Shown: positions 45,110-56,682 of the stretch, one piece after another | Position numbering within the stretch: the first letter of the stretch is position 1 | Layout: each line of letters starts with the position of its first letter | NCBI RefSeq assembly: GCF_028453695.1 | Contig: NC_135776.1 | Coordinates: 15,384,663 to 15,448,662 of the forward strand | Source: Augochlora pura | Taxonomy: Eukaryota > Arthropoda > Insecta > Hymenoptera > Halictidae | Direction: 5' to 3' | DNA: 64,000 nucleotides | Notes under the pieces: model-generated | What the model was told of the DNA's origin: nothing | Database searches by the model: none | Seen by the model: the letters and a program-made list of their open reading frames with translations, nothing else | Translations under genes and position numbers: made by a program

Positions 45110-45315
45110 AGTTTATATAGTTACATTTATATTTTATACTAATATTTATACTTTGTACTTATGTTTTATGTCTATATTTTATATTTATATTTTATACTTA
45201 CATTTTATATCTATATTTCATATTTGTATTTTATACCTATATTTCATATTTGTATTTTATATCTATACTTTATACCTGTGTTGTGTATTTACATTTTGTG
45301 TCGATACTTTACATT
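45110..45315. repeat. Minisatellite, about 12-24-bp TTTATATCTATATTTCATAT units (intron)
   Basis: About fourteen 12-bp units of TATTTTATACTT/TATTTCATATTTG. Confidence 0.88.
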
Positions 45316-46164
45316 TAAAAATCCGAGAACGTGATTTTAAATTGATTTTATTTAGAAAATAATTTCAGTCTTCCTCGCAGTCATCTCCTTGAATTTAAGA
45401 AAAGAAAACAGTTAACAAACCACATTTCAAATCATCCAAAATACATAATAACAAGAATAATAATTGTAACATATTGAACGCAATCAATTGTAATAATATA
45501 CCCTATATTCATCGCATGCATCGAATAGCAAATGTTTAATATTACTTAATATATTTAATTTAATAAACTCGATCATCGAACGCCAAATTAAACGGCTTCC
45601 AAATTAAAACTATATTTCCTTAACATTCTCGTCACAAGACGAATCGAACAATATTCGAAACTTTCATTTTGAAATTCCGCACCCCTTTTGCAAATGAATA
45701 ATTTAACGATTCTGAAATAATTGCAAATCTCGCGGGAGAACAATTGATCATTTCTACACGATTCCTCGATGTATCGATCGGCGAATATAACGAATCGTGG
45801 TGGTTGGAAAAATTTCGTTGTTCAGAGAAGAATTTCAAGAATGAACTGCGCGGTTGAGAGCCGCCCTATCTTGTCTATAATGAACGCCCCCGGGCACCCA
45901 GTGGAACTGGATCCCTCTCGAACTTTATCATCTACTGCAGCGTAACAAGAGATACCCGGCAAAAACGACCGACAACTATTTCAAGAACACTGGTATGGAA
46001 TCTTTCCTCGAACTTTTCGAAAACGACTTGTCCACGAAAACTCGACGTCCTTTCGTAATTTAACAACGAACTAGCTGGACGACCACTTTATCGAAATTAT
46101 AGAACCGGCCGTTTCGTAAAATATGTTAATAATGGCAAATAAAATATTACAATATAATTTGCAA
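45316..46164. other. Intronic DNA, no exon resolved
   Basis: AT-rich to 45600, then mixed with a GC-richer patch at 45840-46110. No RasGRF-like exon was seen. Confidence 0.45.
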
Positions 46165-46335
46165 CAATAAGGTTTAGATTAAAAAAATTGTCAAGTAGTA
46201 AAACTGTTGGTAGGAGTCACAAGAATAAATATCGTATGCATAAAAATTGATTTTGTTAAATAGAATGGAAATACCCCGAACCAGAGAAATTCTTTCAAAT
46301 TCACAGTTAAAATGGCTCCGAGTGCAAATGGTTAA
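46165..46335 (+). mobile_element. 5'-truncated CCCTTT-type MITE (copy E)
   Basis: The right end GGCTCCGAGTGCAAATGGTT AA is intact. The body from about 46165 matches copy B internally (GGTTTAGATTAAAAAAATTG against GCTTAGATTTAAAGAATTAT, and GAGTCAC). No left CCCTTTGCA end was found. Confidence 0.65.
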
Positions 46336-46435
46336 TAATCGCGACTCCGTCTAATTTCCATTGTTTCTACGGACTTTGGAGCAATATCGAGACAGTTTCA
46401 GCGAACTCGCGAGTTTAAATATATAATAAGAAGAT

Positions 46436-47048
46436 TAATCTAAAGGAGTTACTTTGATTATTCGGGATTTGATGCCGTGACAACGGAAACGGTGGGTGTC
46501 AGTGACGCATGTAGACAGAATGTGCTCGTTCGGCGCACCTGGAGGCATTGCCAGGGTGATCACGTTTGCGAGACCGTCGGAACCATTAAGGTAGCGAACG
46601 TGGAAAAAAAATAGGGCGGTCAACCACGGTTTAGAAATTTATCCTGCGGCGCGCGAGTTTCTACGGATACAGACGATAACTTTTCCTCCGTTCGTTTCTT
46701 TTTTATTTTATTTTTTCAGAACGTAAACGCGAACGCACAAGTGTGTCCCTCGAAAAGTTCCAATTACACCGTTTGTTCTTCTCGGCTGCTTTTGTGCTAC
46801 GACGCGATCCGTTCCCGCAGCGCGCCACGCTTCAATTATATCCCCGGATAATTGGTTTCGCCAATTCGGTGGGATACTTTGAAAAATCTAATAAAACTTC
46901 ACAATTACTCTGTTCCCGGGTAACGCGACGCTCGGATGTTACACTGTTCGCTGTTACTTCAACGGTGTAGTCTTTTAGCGAGGGGAGCCAGGTATTGGGT
47001 TCTGTTTCGCATTTAAGGGCAGGTTTGTTGTGCTGGACTTGAAAAAAG
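46436..47048. promoter_or_regulatory. CpG-rich intronic block ending in a gap
   Basis: Balanced, CpG-rich DNA. The plus-strand frame at 46743-46970 and the minus-strand frame at 46435-46623 lack domains. The block runs into the N gap at 47049. Confidence 0.3.
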
Positions 47049-47148
47049 NNNNNNNNNNNNNNNNNNNNNNNNNNNNNNNNNNNNNNNNNNNNNNNNNNNN
47101 NNNNNNNNNNNNNNNNNNNNNNNNNNNNNNNNNNNNNNNNNNNNNNNN
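47049..47148. other. Assembly gap, 100 N
   Basis: Exactly 100 N within the RasGRF intron between PH1 and the coiled coil. Confidence 0.98.
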
Positions 47149-47559
47149 TATTTATTGAATAATATTTATTGAATAATATTGATTAAATAATGTTTATTAA
47201 ACGTATATGATAATGTTATAAATATTTGGATTACATTTATATATGTTATTTAGTTTCCACTCGATGTAAATGATCGTCAAATATCTGGATTTAAACGATT
47301 AATAATAATAAACAATTTGGAAAAGTTAGAAAATAATAATATTTATTTGACACTTGACTAACATTTTTATTGTTAATACTTTGGTAGAACAAATGCCACA
47401 ACTGAGTGATTATTTAAAAGCGTTATGCAATGAGAAACAATAACAAACTGCTTGAAAAATTGAGCTTTCCGAAAGACCAGCTTAAAAGTCGATAGAAAAA
47501 ATAAGTATATGGATATTAAAATTATTTCATATCATGAAACAGACTAAATTGAAATCAAG
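47149..47559. other. AT-rich intron sequence
   Basis: Starts with ATTTATTGAATAATATTTATTGA repeats at the gap edge; no exon recognised. Confidence 0.5.
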
Positions 47560-47990
47560 ACAAATATTAATACAAAATAATTTAAAGAATTGACAGATAA
47601 TAAATTCATAAATATTGAAATTAGATCATACAAATCGCAATGAGGCAAATAATTAAAAAATAGCATACAATAAACTGATACTAATGCATTTAAAAATTGT
47701 TAGAAAATAAATACATAAATACTGAAATTATATCACATAAATCTCGACAAGCCAATTAAATAAATAGAATAAAATAAATTGAAGTTAATACAGATAAAAG
47801 CATTTAAAAAATCGTCTGAAGGCAAATGCATAAACACTGAAATTATATCACAAAAATCTCAACGAGCCAATTAAATAGATAGAATAAAATAAATTGAAGT
47901 TAATACAGATTAAAACATTTAAAAAACCGACAGAAAAATTGACATAAATACTGAAGGAATAGCGCGCAAAAATCTCAACCAGATATCAAT
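47560..47990. repeat. Tandem repeat, four units of about 120 bp (intron)
   Basis: Units share AATACTGAAATTATATCACA, AAATCTCAACGAGCCAATTA, AATAAAATAAATTGAAGTTA and ATACAGATAAAAGCATTTAA. The second and third units are over 85% alike by eye; the first and last are diverged. Confidence 0.88.
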
Positions 47991-48009
47991 TAATAAGTAT
48001 AGAACATGC

Positions 48010-48700
48010 TGAACAGGAATTAACACGGGTACCGATGGCTGAAAAGAAAGGTATTCATCGAATCGTTTTTTGGTGATCCCGAGTTGCATGTCATTCTCGG
48101 AATCGCTCGCTTCGGCCTCTTGTGAAAAAAAAAAAGAAAAAAGAATGCTCGCCGCCGTAAAATCCGATGGGGCGTCGCGTTAAATGGGCCATGGGCACCG
48201 TGAATATTCATATCGCGCTGCGTAATTGGTAAGTTTCGAACGATTTTGACGGAGCGTTTATGCAAAGCAGGGCCGTAGAACGCGGCGCGGCATGAGGCCG
48301 TTTCCGATGGTCGAACGAAGAAGCCCATTTAATCCCGTACATCTGTAAAAATAATGGGGCAACGGCGCGAAACGCCGCCCACCAGGAGGGATCTGACGCG
48401 GACGCGACGGCACGGGGCGCATCGTTTATCCCCCATTTTTATTGCAAACGCATAGCGAATGTAGCAGCGCAATGGCTTGTAACGCGGACAGCGACGACGC
48501 GGTGTTCGCTTCCTGATGAACTTTTCGTATTCTTTCCGTTTTTCACGCCACGCTCTTTTCTTTCGTGCAAATGCCGGCTCCATTACGTTCTCGACACATT
48601 TGATCGCGACAACAGGTGCCCGAAATCGTAAATAATCTTTCACGCGTTGGCTAGTGATCGGGGCGGTGGGAGAGTTTGCTACGTCACGAAGGACACCTAG
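48010..48700. promoter_or_regulatory. CpG-rich intronic block
   Basis: About 650 bp of CpG-rich DNA with a 14-base A-rich run (48125-48140). Minus-strand frames at 48020-48328 and 48329-48643 have Arg/Cys-rich products without domains. It could be a promoter or enhancer. Confidence 0.3.
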
Positions 48701-48765
48701 TTAATTGTATTTTAATGATCTTGTTACATTAACATTGCATTCGCGGACAAAAGCGAGATGCTCGT

Positions 48766-48790
48766 TTTTGACCCTTTCGTTGCACGCGCA
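48766..48790 (+). mobile_element. MITE-end-like sequence GACCCTTTCGTTGCACG
   Basis: Matches the CCCTTTCGTTA end of the element at 38151 and precedes another AT array by about 110 bp. No right end was found. Confidence 0.35.
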
Positions 48791-48899
48791 TAAAAATTAT
48801 TTATAAGTAGATTGCTGGTTTTCATGCATTTTTTTAAATTTTATGGGCGGCGAGGGAAGATAGTTGTAACGCGTTCGAGAATTATTTATTTAGGACGTA

Positions 48900-49335
48900 A
48901 TGATACTTGTAATAATGTAACGTATTATAACATAGTTTTATTATATTATAATTGTATAATATGATATATTTATGATTATAGACTATATTATATTAATAAC
49001 TGTAGAATATACTATATCAACAATTATAGAATATGTTATATTAACAATTATGAAATGTATTATATTAATAATTATAGAATATATTGTATTAATAATTATA
49101 GAATATATTATATTAATAATTATAGAGTATATTATATTAATAATTACAGAATGTGTCATATTAATAATTATAGGGTATATTATATTAATGATTATATAAT
49201 ATATTATATTAATCATTCTATAGTGTATTATGTTAATGATTATATAATGTATTACATTAATAGTTGTATAATATATTATATTAATAATTGTATAGTATAT
49301 TATATTAACAATTACACAATATACTATAGATACAA
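48900..49335. repeat. AT-rich minisatellite, 24-27-bp TATATTAATAATTATAGAAT units
   Basis: About sixteen units of ATATATTATATTAATAATTA followed by TAGA, TATA or CAGA. The units are more regular than in the other arrays. Confidence 0.93.
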
Positions 49336-50383
49336 TAATATTACAATTTGTGTACATTGTAGTGACAATTTCTCCATGCAGCTATTCATCTTTTTGCAGA
49401 AAACGCAGCCTATCATTTTCATATTTCACCTTGTCTCAAACAAACATCTTTCACAATCCCATTTGTCGTTAAATACGGGGGATGCTCTCGAGATATGAGA
49501 AACTTTAGATTCCTTTCCCCTTGGCATTTGCCGCGCTGTCAACATTGAAAATATTAGTGGACTGGCTATAAACGCGTAAATGTTTATGTAATTAAGATCC
49601 AGGGGAGGGCGGAGCCTGTGCATACGCGTTGTTTGCGGGAATGCGGTAAAGAGGCTTGTGTCCTCCATGCGACAACATTTATTCCCGGAACTGAAAATAA
49701 ACCGCGAAAGCGTGCAACAATTGGAAAAGAGTATCTCGAAATATCGCAATCTGCGACGTTTTGCTTGGTAAATTTCATTCAACTAAACTCATTTCCATAA
49801 CAACTCCTCAGATTCTTATGCATGGCGAAAGTTCTCTTTGTTAATTGCAAGAGAAAAAAAGAGATGATAAATATATAAGTTTTCTCTTAATAATTGTAAT
49901 AAATCAAGATTAATTTAGATATCAAAACTACCGAGTCCTAAATGTCACTCATGTATGTTGTTTTATAAAGATGACAAGATCGGATTTATTTAAACTTTCT
50001 ATGATTTTTATTACAGTGTATGCTTCAGTGAAAAAATACATATAGAAAGTTTTCACAAGAATAGTTTTATAGTATCAGCAATTGTAAAAGAAAGATCTCA
50101 GAAATCCGCCATTTTGACCGTTATGGTAGTTCTATTGTTAATTTCATTCTATATATTTTTCTAGACCATAATATTTAATTCAATTTAATTACAATAGTTA
50201 TTATACAAATTACAGCACTTAAACAGAATTTCTTGTTGTTAATAACCATTCGGATTTTCAATAATAAAACCAAAAGCTTACGTTAAAGAGATCGCTTGAA
50301 ATTACGGCAACCGAAAAATTGTTAATTAAATACACATATATACAAAATTAAACATATTAAAATTGAGTAACAGATGACTATAC
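49336..50383. other. Intronic DNA, no exon resolved
   Basis: A mildly GC-richer patch (49490-49800) is followed by AT-rich DNA up to the PH1 exon. The 118-codon minus-strand frame at 49426-49782 has no domain. Confidence 0.45.
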
Positions 50384-50524
50384 CTCTGCAGCTGTTCGTC
50401 GAAACTCACAGGCAGCCACATGTTTGCGTTGCCTTCGATTTCCAGGTAACTTTCCTTGCCGGAACAATCGCAAATTACAAAAAAAGTCCTCTCGAAAGTT
50501 AACATTTGTCTCTTTGAACAAACT
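50384..50524 (-). CDS. RasGRF: RasGRF exon: C-terminal half of first PH domain
   Basis: Minus-strand exon of 141 bp. The donor is CTGCAGAG followed by GTATAG; the best acceptor is GTCGTTGCAG before 50524, although its pyrimidine tract is weak. The first base ends a split codon. It then reads VCSKRQMLTFERTFFVICDC, SGKESYLEIEGNANMWLPVS, FDEQLQ. Joined to 42487 this becomes LQSFNKLLLDMM in phase. Vertebrate RasGRF1 has a CVCDR segment, strands HYFTVNF and LELRTED, and the terminal helix with Trp (DEWVAAIAHA). Here the Trp of NMW fills that place. Identity is low, but position, phase and the PH pattern agree. The preceding exon, with the start of PH1, was not found to the right. Confidence 0.8.
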
Positions 50525-51060
50525 CTGCAACGACTTCCTCGTCGCGATACTTTTGCAGATTGTTATATTTTCTCGCGGCGAATAAATTGCCCAACGAGCC
50601 GAACAAAAACCGTGCGACAGCTGTTCTTTCTCTTTTTTATAATTAAAAAGTCTTTTGTCGACGAATAATTTAACCGGAATACGTCGGGTAAGAAGAATAA
50701 ACTTCTCCGCGACGGAGATTCCTTTGTTACAGCGTGCTTGCGTAACCGTTGCGGATTCGGTTCCCGATTTACGTAGTTTATTTAGTCTCGCGCCTTTAGC
50801 CGCATTCTACGAATTTTATGCGGGATAATGGTGCAGCGTGCGAAGGTGGTTGCTGCTTATGCAGATTTTACAGATACGCAGAATGTGGAATCAGGCGCGG
50901 CGAGTGAAAACCGATGTCGAGTGTCCTTTGTGCAATTTCATTCCCGTACACATTTCGAATGCCAATCGGGTTTGAAAAACAGAGCACACCATGGAAATAC
51001 ATCAGCCACGTTTCATTATGACTGGCAAACAGTGTTCTAAGAGGGGGCGGGGGAGGTCAA
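50525..51060. other. Intronic or upstream DNA with a CpG-rich patch
   Basis: The upstream side of the PH1 exon. A CpG-richer patch lies at 50690-51050, with a plus-strand frame (50828-51040) lacking support. Confidence 0.4.
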
Positions 51061-51679
51061 AAGTAACTGGACGCTAATGTAGCGTTGTAAACAATTCGAA
51101 ATACATTTACACAATTATAAATAATGTAATGTGAATTATATCGTTAGATAACATAATACATTAATTGTAAATTGTATTCCAACATAATATAATAATGTGT
51201 ACTAAATAGTAAAATGTAAATTGTGTTGTCAGATAATATAGTAACACGTATTAACTAATATACTGTAAATTACATGATGAGATAATACAGTAATATGTAC
51301 ATTATAATTTAATTTCTACAGAATAATAAATTATACACTACAAATTGGTAATAATTAAATTGCAATTAAATTTAAAATTGAAATTATAAACTCTAGAAAG
51401 TTTTAAACGTCATTCCTCTGGAATGGGGAAGTGAAAAATGTTAGAAAATTCCGTTGGGAAAATTCACTATCGAAATTCCTCAATTTCGCAACGTTTCCGA
51501 AACATTTCTATAATTACAATCTTTGCATTGCTGACATAATGTATGAAAACCTGCGCAATATATTGCAGTCAAATAAATATTCAGAGTGGGCCAGAATTTG
51601 TAGTGCAAGCCAGCAGGAGTATCTCTATGTGAATAAATAAAAAACAAATTAAACAAATTTGGTATAGTATTTTTACATC
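51061..51679. other. AT-rich region, no gene seen
   Basis: No exon recognised. TAATATGTA-type short repeats lie at 51110-51300. Confidence 0.5.
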
Positions 51680-52115
51680 TGAATCTCTTGGAGAGGTCAA
51701 ACTAGAAAGAGGCAGAGCAAACACAAAAGGCGAAGGGGTGTACTTAGAAAGAGGCGTTACCTGTACAGAAAGAGGCGTGGCCAAGTCAGAAACAAGCGTG
51801 GTGAAGTCAGAATAAGGTGGGAATCATTTAGAGGCGTGACTAACCGAGAAAAGGTCAGAACCAAAGTAGAAAGGGGCGTGACGAGAACAGAAAGAGGCGT
51901 GGTGAGTCTAGAAGAGAGCAGGACCGAATCATGAAGAGGCCTAGCAACTCTAAAAGGCGAATCATAAAGGAGCGTGGTCAACCCAGAAGAATGCAGAAAC
52001 AAAACAGAAGGAGGCGTAGTTAAACTAGAAGAGGGTAGGGCCAAATAATAAAGAGGCGTGGTCGAGCAAGAAGAGGGCGGAGCAAATCGTAAGGAGGCGT
52101 GGTCAACCCAGAAAA
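51680..52115 (+). repeat. GC-rich, purine-strand minisatellite, AGAGGCGTGGTCAA units
   Basis: About twenty units of 19-23 bp of the type AGAAAGAGGCGTGGTCAAGT, in places alternating with AGAAGAGGGCGGAGCAAATC. The plus strand is purine-rich and the repeated GGCGTGG and GGCGGAGC motifs resemble GC/CACCC boxes. It is unlike every other array in the window, all of which are AT-rich. The long minus-strand Leu/Ser/Thr/Pro frame (51757-52044) is produced by the repeat. Confidence 0.9.
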
Positions 52116-53084
52116 TTTAGAAGCACATCAGAGAAAAGTGGTGCCAACACAAAAGATAGAGTTATCAAACCAAAAAATGCCGGACCACACTATAGCTTAA
52201 ACTGTAATCAACCAATAAGTCAAATCACAAGAGGCATGGCTAATATTAGTGTTCTTCGTATTGACAAATTCCTCCTTACGAAGCTTGATGTATCTAATAT
52301 ATGCCGTTGTAAAGTAGATGCTTTCAGCTTTAATTTAACTTATGTTGCATTGAAAAAGATTCACGGGAACATAATTTTTCACTATGTCGGAATCTAACTT
52401 ACGAGTGGCGCCATCTCATCCTGGGGGTCATCTTTGTGGCCAACACAAAAGAGGAAGTGGCCTGACAATAAAAGTGACCAGAAGCATAATACGCAATTGT
52501 ATTATTAAATTTAAAATAATTATATTATAATTATCTTATATTATATTATAATATTATTATAATACAAGGGATGATACGGAGAAGGTAAATCAGGTGATCG
52601 CAATAAAAACTCACGCGCGGTTTACAGAAGAATATTTTCTATTTAATGTATACAGATCGAAGATATAAAATGTTTGATAGACAATAGACAGCATTAACGT
52701 TTAAGTATAGTATTTCAATTCTCAATGTCAACTGACGTTCCACCGCACACGGTTATTTGCGGGGAAATAGATCCTGCCGTTTGCTTTGTTCGCTCCTTAC
52801 TAGCTAGTAAACGTATGCAACATTAAAACTCTTGATTAAATGAAAAAATAACATACATCGTAACAAGGGCTTACGGATTATAATATACGCCGAAGTAGGT
52901 ACAGTCGCGTACACAGATTTCATTTTCACGTGGTTTTACATACAGAGCTTTCTACACTTGGAGTATACGCAGGTTTCGGGGAGAGTTTTCTTTTTTCTGA
53001 CGCACGGAATTATACCATAACATTATGGGACAGTTTCACATAGATTTTGTTCAACTATGTCACAGCTTATCGTCTACGATCATA
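52116..53084. other. Mixed DNA, no gene resolved
   Basis: The array decays until about 52460, followed by ordinary AT-rich sequence. No exon recognised. Confidence 0.45.
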
Positions 53085-53285
53085 TACATATCATTTAAAG
53101 GATTTGTTCATTATTTAAAGAATTTCTTTATTATCCAGAGGATTGGTTTAGTATTTAAAGGATTTCTTTATTATTTAAAGGATCTCTTTATTATTCAGAG
53201 GATTGGTTTATTATTTAAAGGATCTCTTTATTATTCAGAGGATTGGTTTATCATTTAAAGGATTTGTTTATTATTTAAAGGAATG
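53085..53285. repeat. Tandem, 20-21-bp TTTATTATTTAAAGGATTTC units
   Basis: Nine units alternate TTTAAAGGATTTCTTTATTA and TTCAGAGGATTGGTTTATTA forms, giving a higher-order period of about 63 bp in the middle. Confidence 0.93.
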
Positions 53286-54104
53286 TTTTAATCGACCTAA
53301 TCGTTCTACCGATCTCGGTTAAATTAACATCGCAACATGTTTTAGTTTAATTTCCTGTGCAACAAGTCGTTCTAATTAAACAAAATGATTAATTACATAA
53401 ATTCCACTGCTTTTTAATCAAATTAAAAATTGTTGCACAACAAATAAAACTAACACTATTGTTGCATCTCTCTTCTCGTGACATATCAGTACAGTGTACT
53501 ACAACTAAAAATTGTTTACCATCGTTCTCATTCGTGTACATTTAGCAACAATCGGAACGCAAAAGAACGCAAACGATCACGTTTTATTTTTACAATACCG
53601 TTATACTTTTAATTCATTATCACGCTCTTGTTATTTTGTAATCAATGATACGAATCAACGATGCATTCTTCGCGCAAACTAAAATTGTTCATACAATATT
53701 TCACAAATATTTAAACGTATGTCATTACCGTCGCTCCTTAATACGTTCTCTACGTCAGAAATAAATATTGCTAATTTCGTTCTTTACAGTGAGCATCGTA
53801 AGCTGATAAAAAATTCTCGATACGGTAAACGCTGAACGGATTATTAACTAATAATTATCCATCGCAGATTATGATCGCAATCACTGTCTTTTAATTGTTA
53901 TTCAACCGTTTCCTCTATCGTTCGCGGAACCCCATGGGGAGGGGGGGGGGGGGAAGTCCGTTAACTGTTTCATTAGCAAAATCAGTTAATTCGTATCCCG
54001 TTATCGTACATCTAATTGTCCATATTTATGGTAGATATTTCAATTAACATTTAGTCACAACCAGCTGATGATCTGTGATTGGTAATACTCTGCTTAAAGA
54101 TAAT
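53286..54104. other. AT-rich region, no gene seen
   Basis: Contains a run of 13 G at 53941-53953 (preceded by GGGGA), which may form quadruplex DNA on this strand. No coding support. Confidence 0.5.
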
Positions 54105-55024
54105 TTATGTTAAAAGGAACGTCGTCGCGCGCCACGAACGTAGAATCGCGCGCCAGCTCGCTTGTCTCTCGTGCATAATGCGCACGCGCGGACTCTCACT
54201 CATACACGCATACACGCACACGTGCACACTGAGATCGTAGATCCGACACAGATGATAGCTACGATTTACACGATTGTTGATTAGCCTGAAATCTATCGTT
54301 AATACGTAGAAAATAAATGCTCCAACGACACATTTGGATATTAATCCGTGGATATACCGAGTTTCCACTCGGTTGAAATGATTATTATTGTAACACGTGA
54401 ATTATTACCGCGAGAGACGTGGTTCTATATTACTGCAAAACGTGATTATTATTGTTATACGTTCTCTTAACAGCGTAACCCGATTCATAGATCGTATATA
54501 GCGAAGAATTTGCAGCGCGCGCTCTCTATCCCGGAAATGAAGCTCTCCATTATACAGAAAAATACTAGTTTATATAAAAATAGTTTTGTTAACTCACTGA
54601 TTTTTTTTTTTTGCGTGATATCACAGTGAAATAATTTACATCGAAAACATAACGTTCCCTTAATTTTGTTTTCTTTTTTTTCGAAAGAACGGTCTATGTC
54701 TACGCGATTCGAAAATAATCGAGATAGAATGTAAAGGAAATTCGATGGAGAAGTGAATTGTTATTGTATAATTCACGGGAATGCAATGTTAATACTGAAC
54801 TTTCTTAGATAGTACTCAACGACTTATATTAGAGATGCTCATTGATATATATATATCTTAGACTTGTTATTTAATTACTCTGGACTCAGAGATTTAACTC
54901 GGGATATGGTTCCATTGAGCAGCGCCAAGATGACGGCGGAGTGAAATTATTTATATGCGGATTGTATAAGTTGCAAGTTGTATTTTATCGTTTATGTTTG
55001 TCGCGGGACGTCGAAGCTGTGTAA
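54105..55024. other. Mixed DNA, no gene resolved
   Basis: A CpG-richer patch (54110-54260) includes a short CA/CG-rich tract (ACACGCATACACGCACACG). The 87-codon minus-strand frame there has no domain. AT-rich DNA follows. Confidence 0.4.
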
Positions 55025-55140
55025 CGTTAAATAAAGTATTTATAGTGAATATAATTTATAGTGAATATAATTTATAATGAATATAATTTATAGTGAATAT
55101 AATTTATAGTGAATATAATTTATAATAAATATAAATAAAA
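55025..55140. repeat. Tandem, 17-bp ATAATTTATAGTGAATA units
   Basis: Six nearly identical units followed by two variants with AATAAATA. Confidence 0.93.
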
Positions 55141-56640
55141 AAGCATTGAATGTTCTGCGATCTAATTTAATCATCACCATCGTTAAATGTGCGAGAAGCA
55201 TAATAATTAAGAAGATTAAACGTGAATTGCATTTTGCGCAGATTTCATGGTTATTATTATGTTTTTTAGAGCATGCATTCTTTATTCAGCTGCAATATGT
55301 TTTTTAACATATTTTCACACGACGGAGCAAAATATGCAATTTGTTTATGTCAAATGAGAGAAAAGTATATATTGCAATTTACTTGCGAGCTGAATTGTGC
55401 AAATTAAATGTACGTGTAAAATAGTATTGTATAATCTAGAATTTGAAGAAATATCTAACAAATACTTGAAATTATAACAAATTTGATAAACGATTGTAAT
55501 TTCTATGATCTCTTGAAAATTGAGACCATTTTTTGAAATTATTATAAAAAATATTGCTTTTGGAACAACTTGCTATTTCTTTACCGGTTTTTAACATTTT
55601 GTACGATGTAAGAAGATAACAATTTACATATAAAATATGTACGTATATGTATTTATATGTAATAATACTGTTTTGCATTATTAATATCATAACTTGATAT
55701 ATTATAAAATAGAAAACTTCTCCGTGAGGATACCGTATTGTAATTATATATTAATGTAATTAATAATTCAGAAATACTACGCAAATAAATGATAAACATT
55801 ATTTTGTTATTTAGTATTTAATGACAATTGTATCAAGTATTATAGAAAGTAATAAATCGGTTGTACGACATTGTAATTAAATTTAAACAAGCCAATCAAT
55901 AATTAAATCAACAGATAAATCATTGATTTTTGGTGCCAACTATTTTCCAAAATATTTTAAAAACAATCAGGTACGTAAACTGTATTATTTGTTCTATTCA
56001 GTTCTAAATGTAATGTCTTGTTTAACATATTAATCTTCCACCCTCATTTTTTCTAATTCAAATCTCATTGCAGAGTGAAAACTTGTTTTAAATATCATAG
56101 ACAACTATATTCAAAAGCCCGTTAATAATTATATAAATTAAATCAAGATTCATCATGAAAAATTAATCGAAAGAAGCTCACAAATCAATATAAAAACATA
56201 TTCAAATCATAAATATTTATTATTTTTCTTTTCGATGTAATTTGTTCATGTAGCAATAATTCCAGGTGCACTATTTTGATATTTATATCTGATTCGCATA
56301 AAGAAATATTAAAAAAAAAAAACAAGCATCGATCGTTAATATATTTTACGCATAAGAAATGAATATATCGTATTAATATTTTACAATTTAATAACATCGT
56401 TAATAAAGTTATTTCACCTAATAATCACATTCTTTCCCTCGATTATAGCAACTTTTTCCGTGTAGATCAACGAGTGATTTTGATCCATGCAAGCAATATA
56501 TCTCTTTGTTTAAAAAAAAAAATAATCAAACTTAGAATTCTACTTTAACAGCTGTTTGTTTATTAGGGCGTTAAGTTCGACAGTCTAGAATTTCTTTGAA
56601 ATTTTCAATTAGGTGAAATGGCGTTGTTAATGTAGTAACA
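55141..56640. other. AT-rich region, no gene seen
   Basis: 1.5 kb of very AT-rich unique-looking DNA. Short minus-strand frames (55472-55690, 56185-56397) have no support. Confidence 0.5.
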
Positions 56641-56682
56641 GGCATAGTCCTCGCGAGATAAGGAGATATATTGATCTTCATA

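Noticed and set aside
48972..49498. Long frames of Ile/Tyr/Asn on both strands
   Set aside because: They are translations of the regular 24-27-bp AT minisatellite and have no other coding feature.
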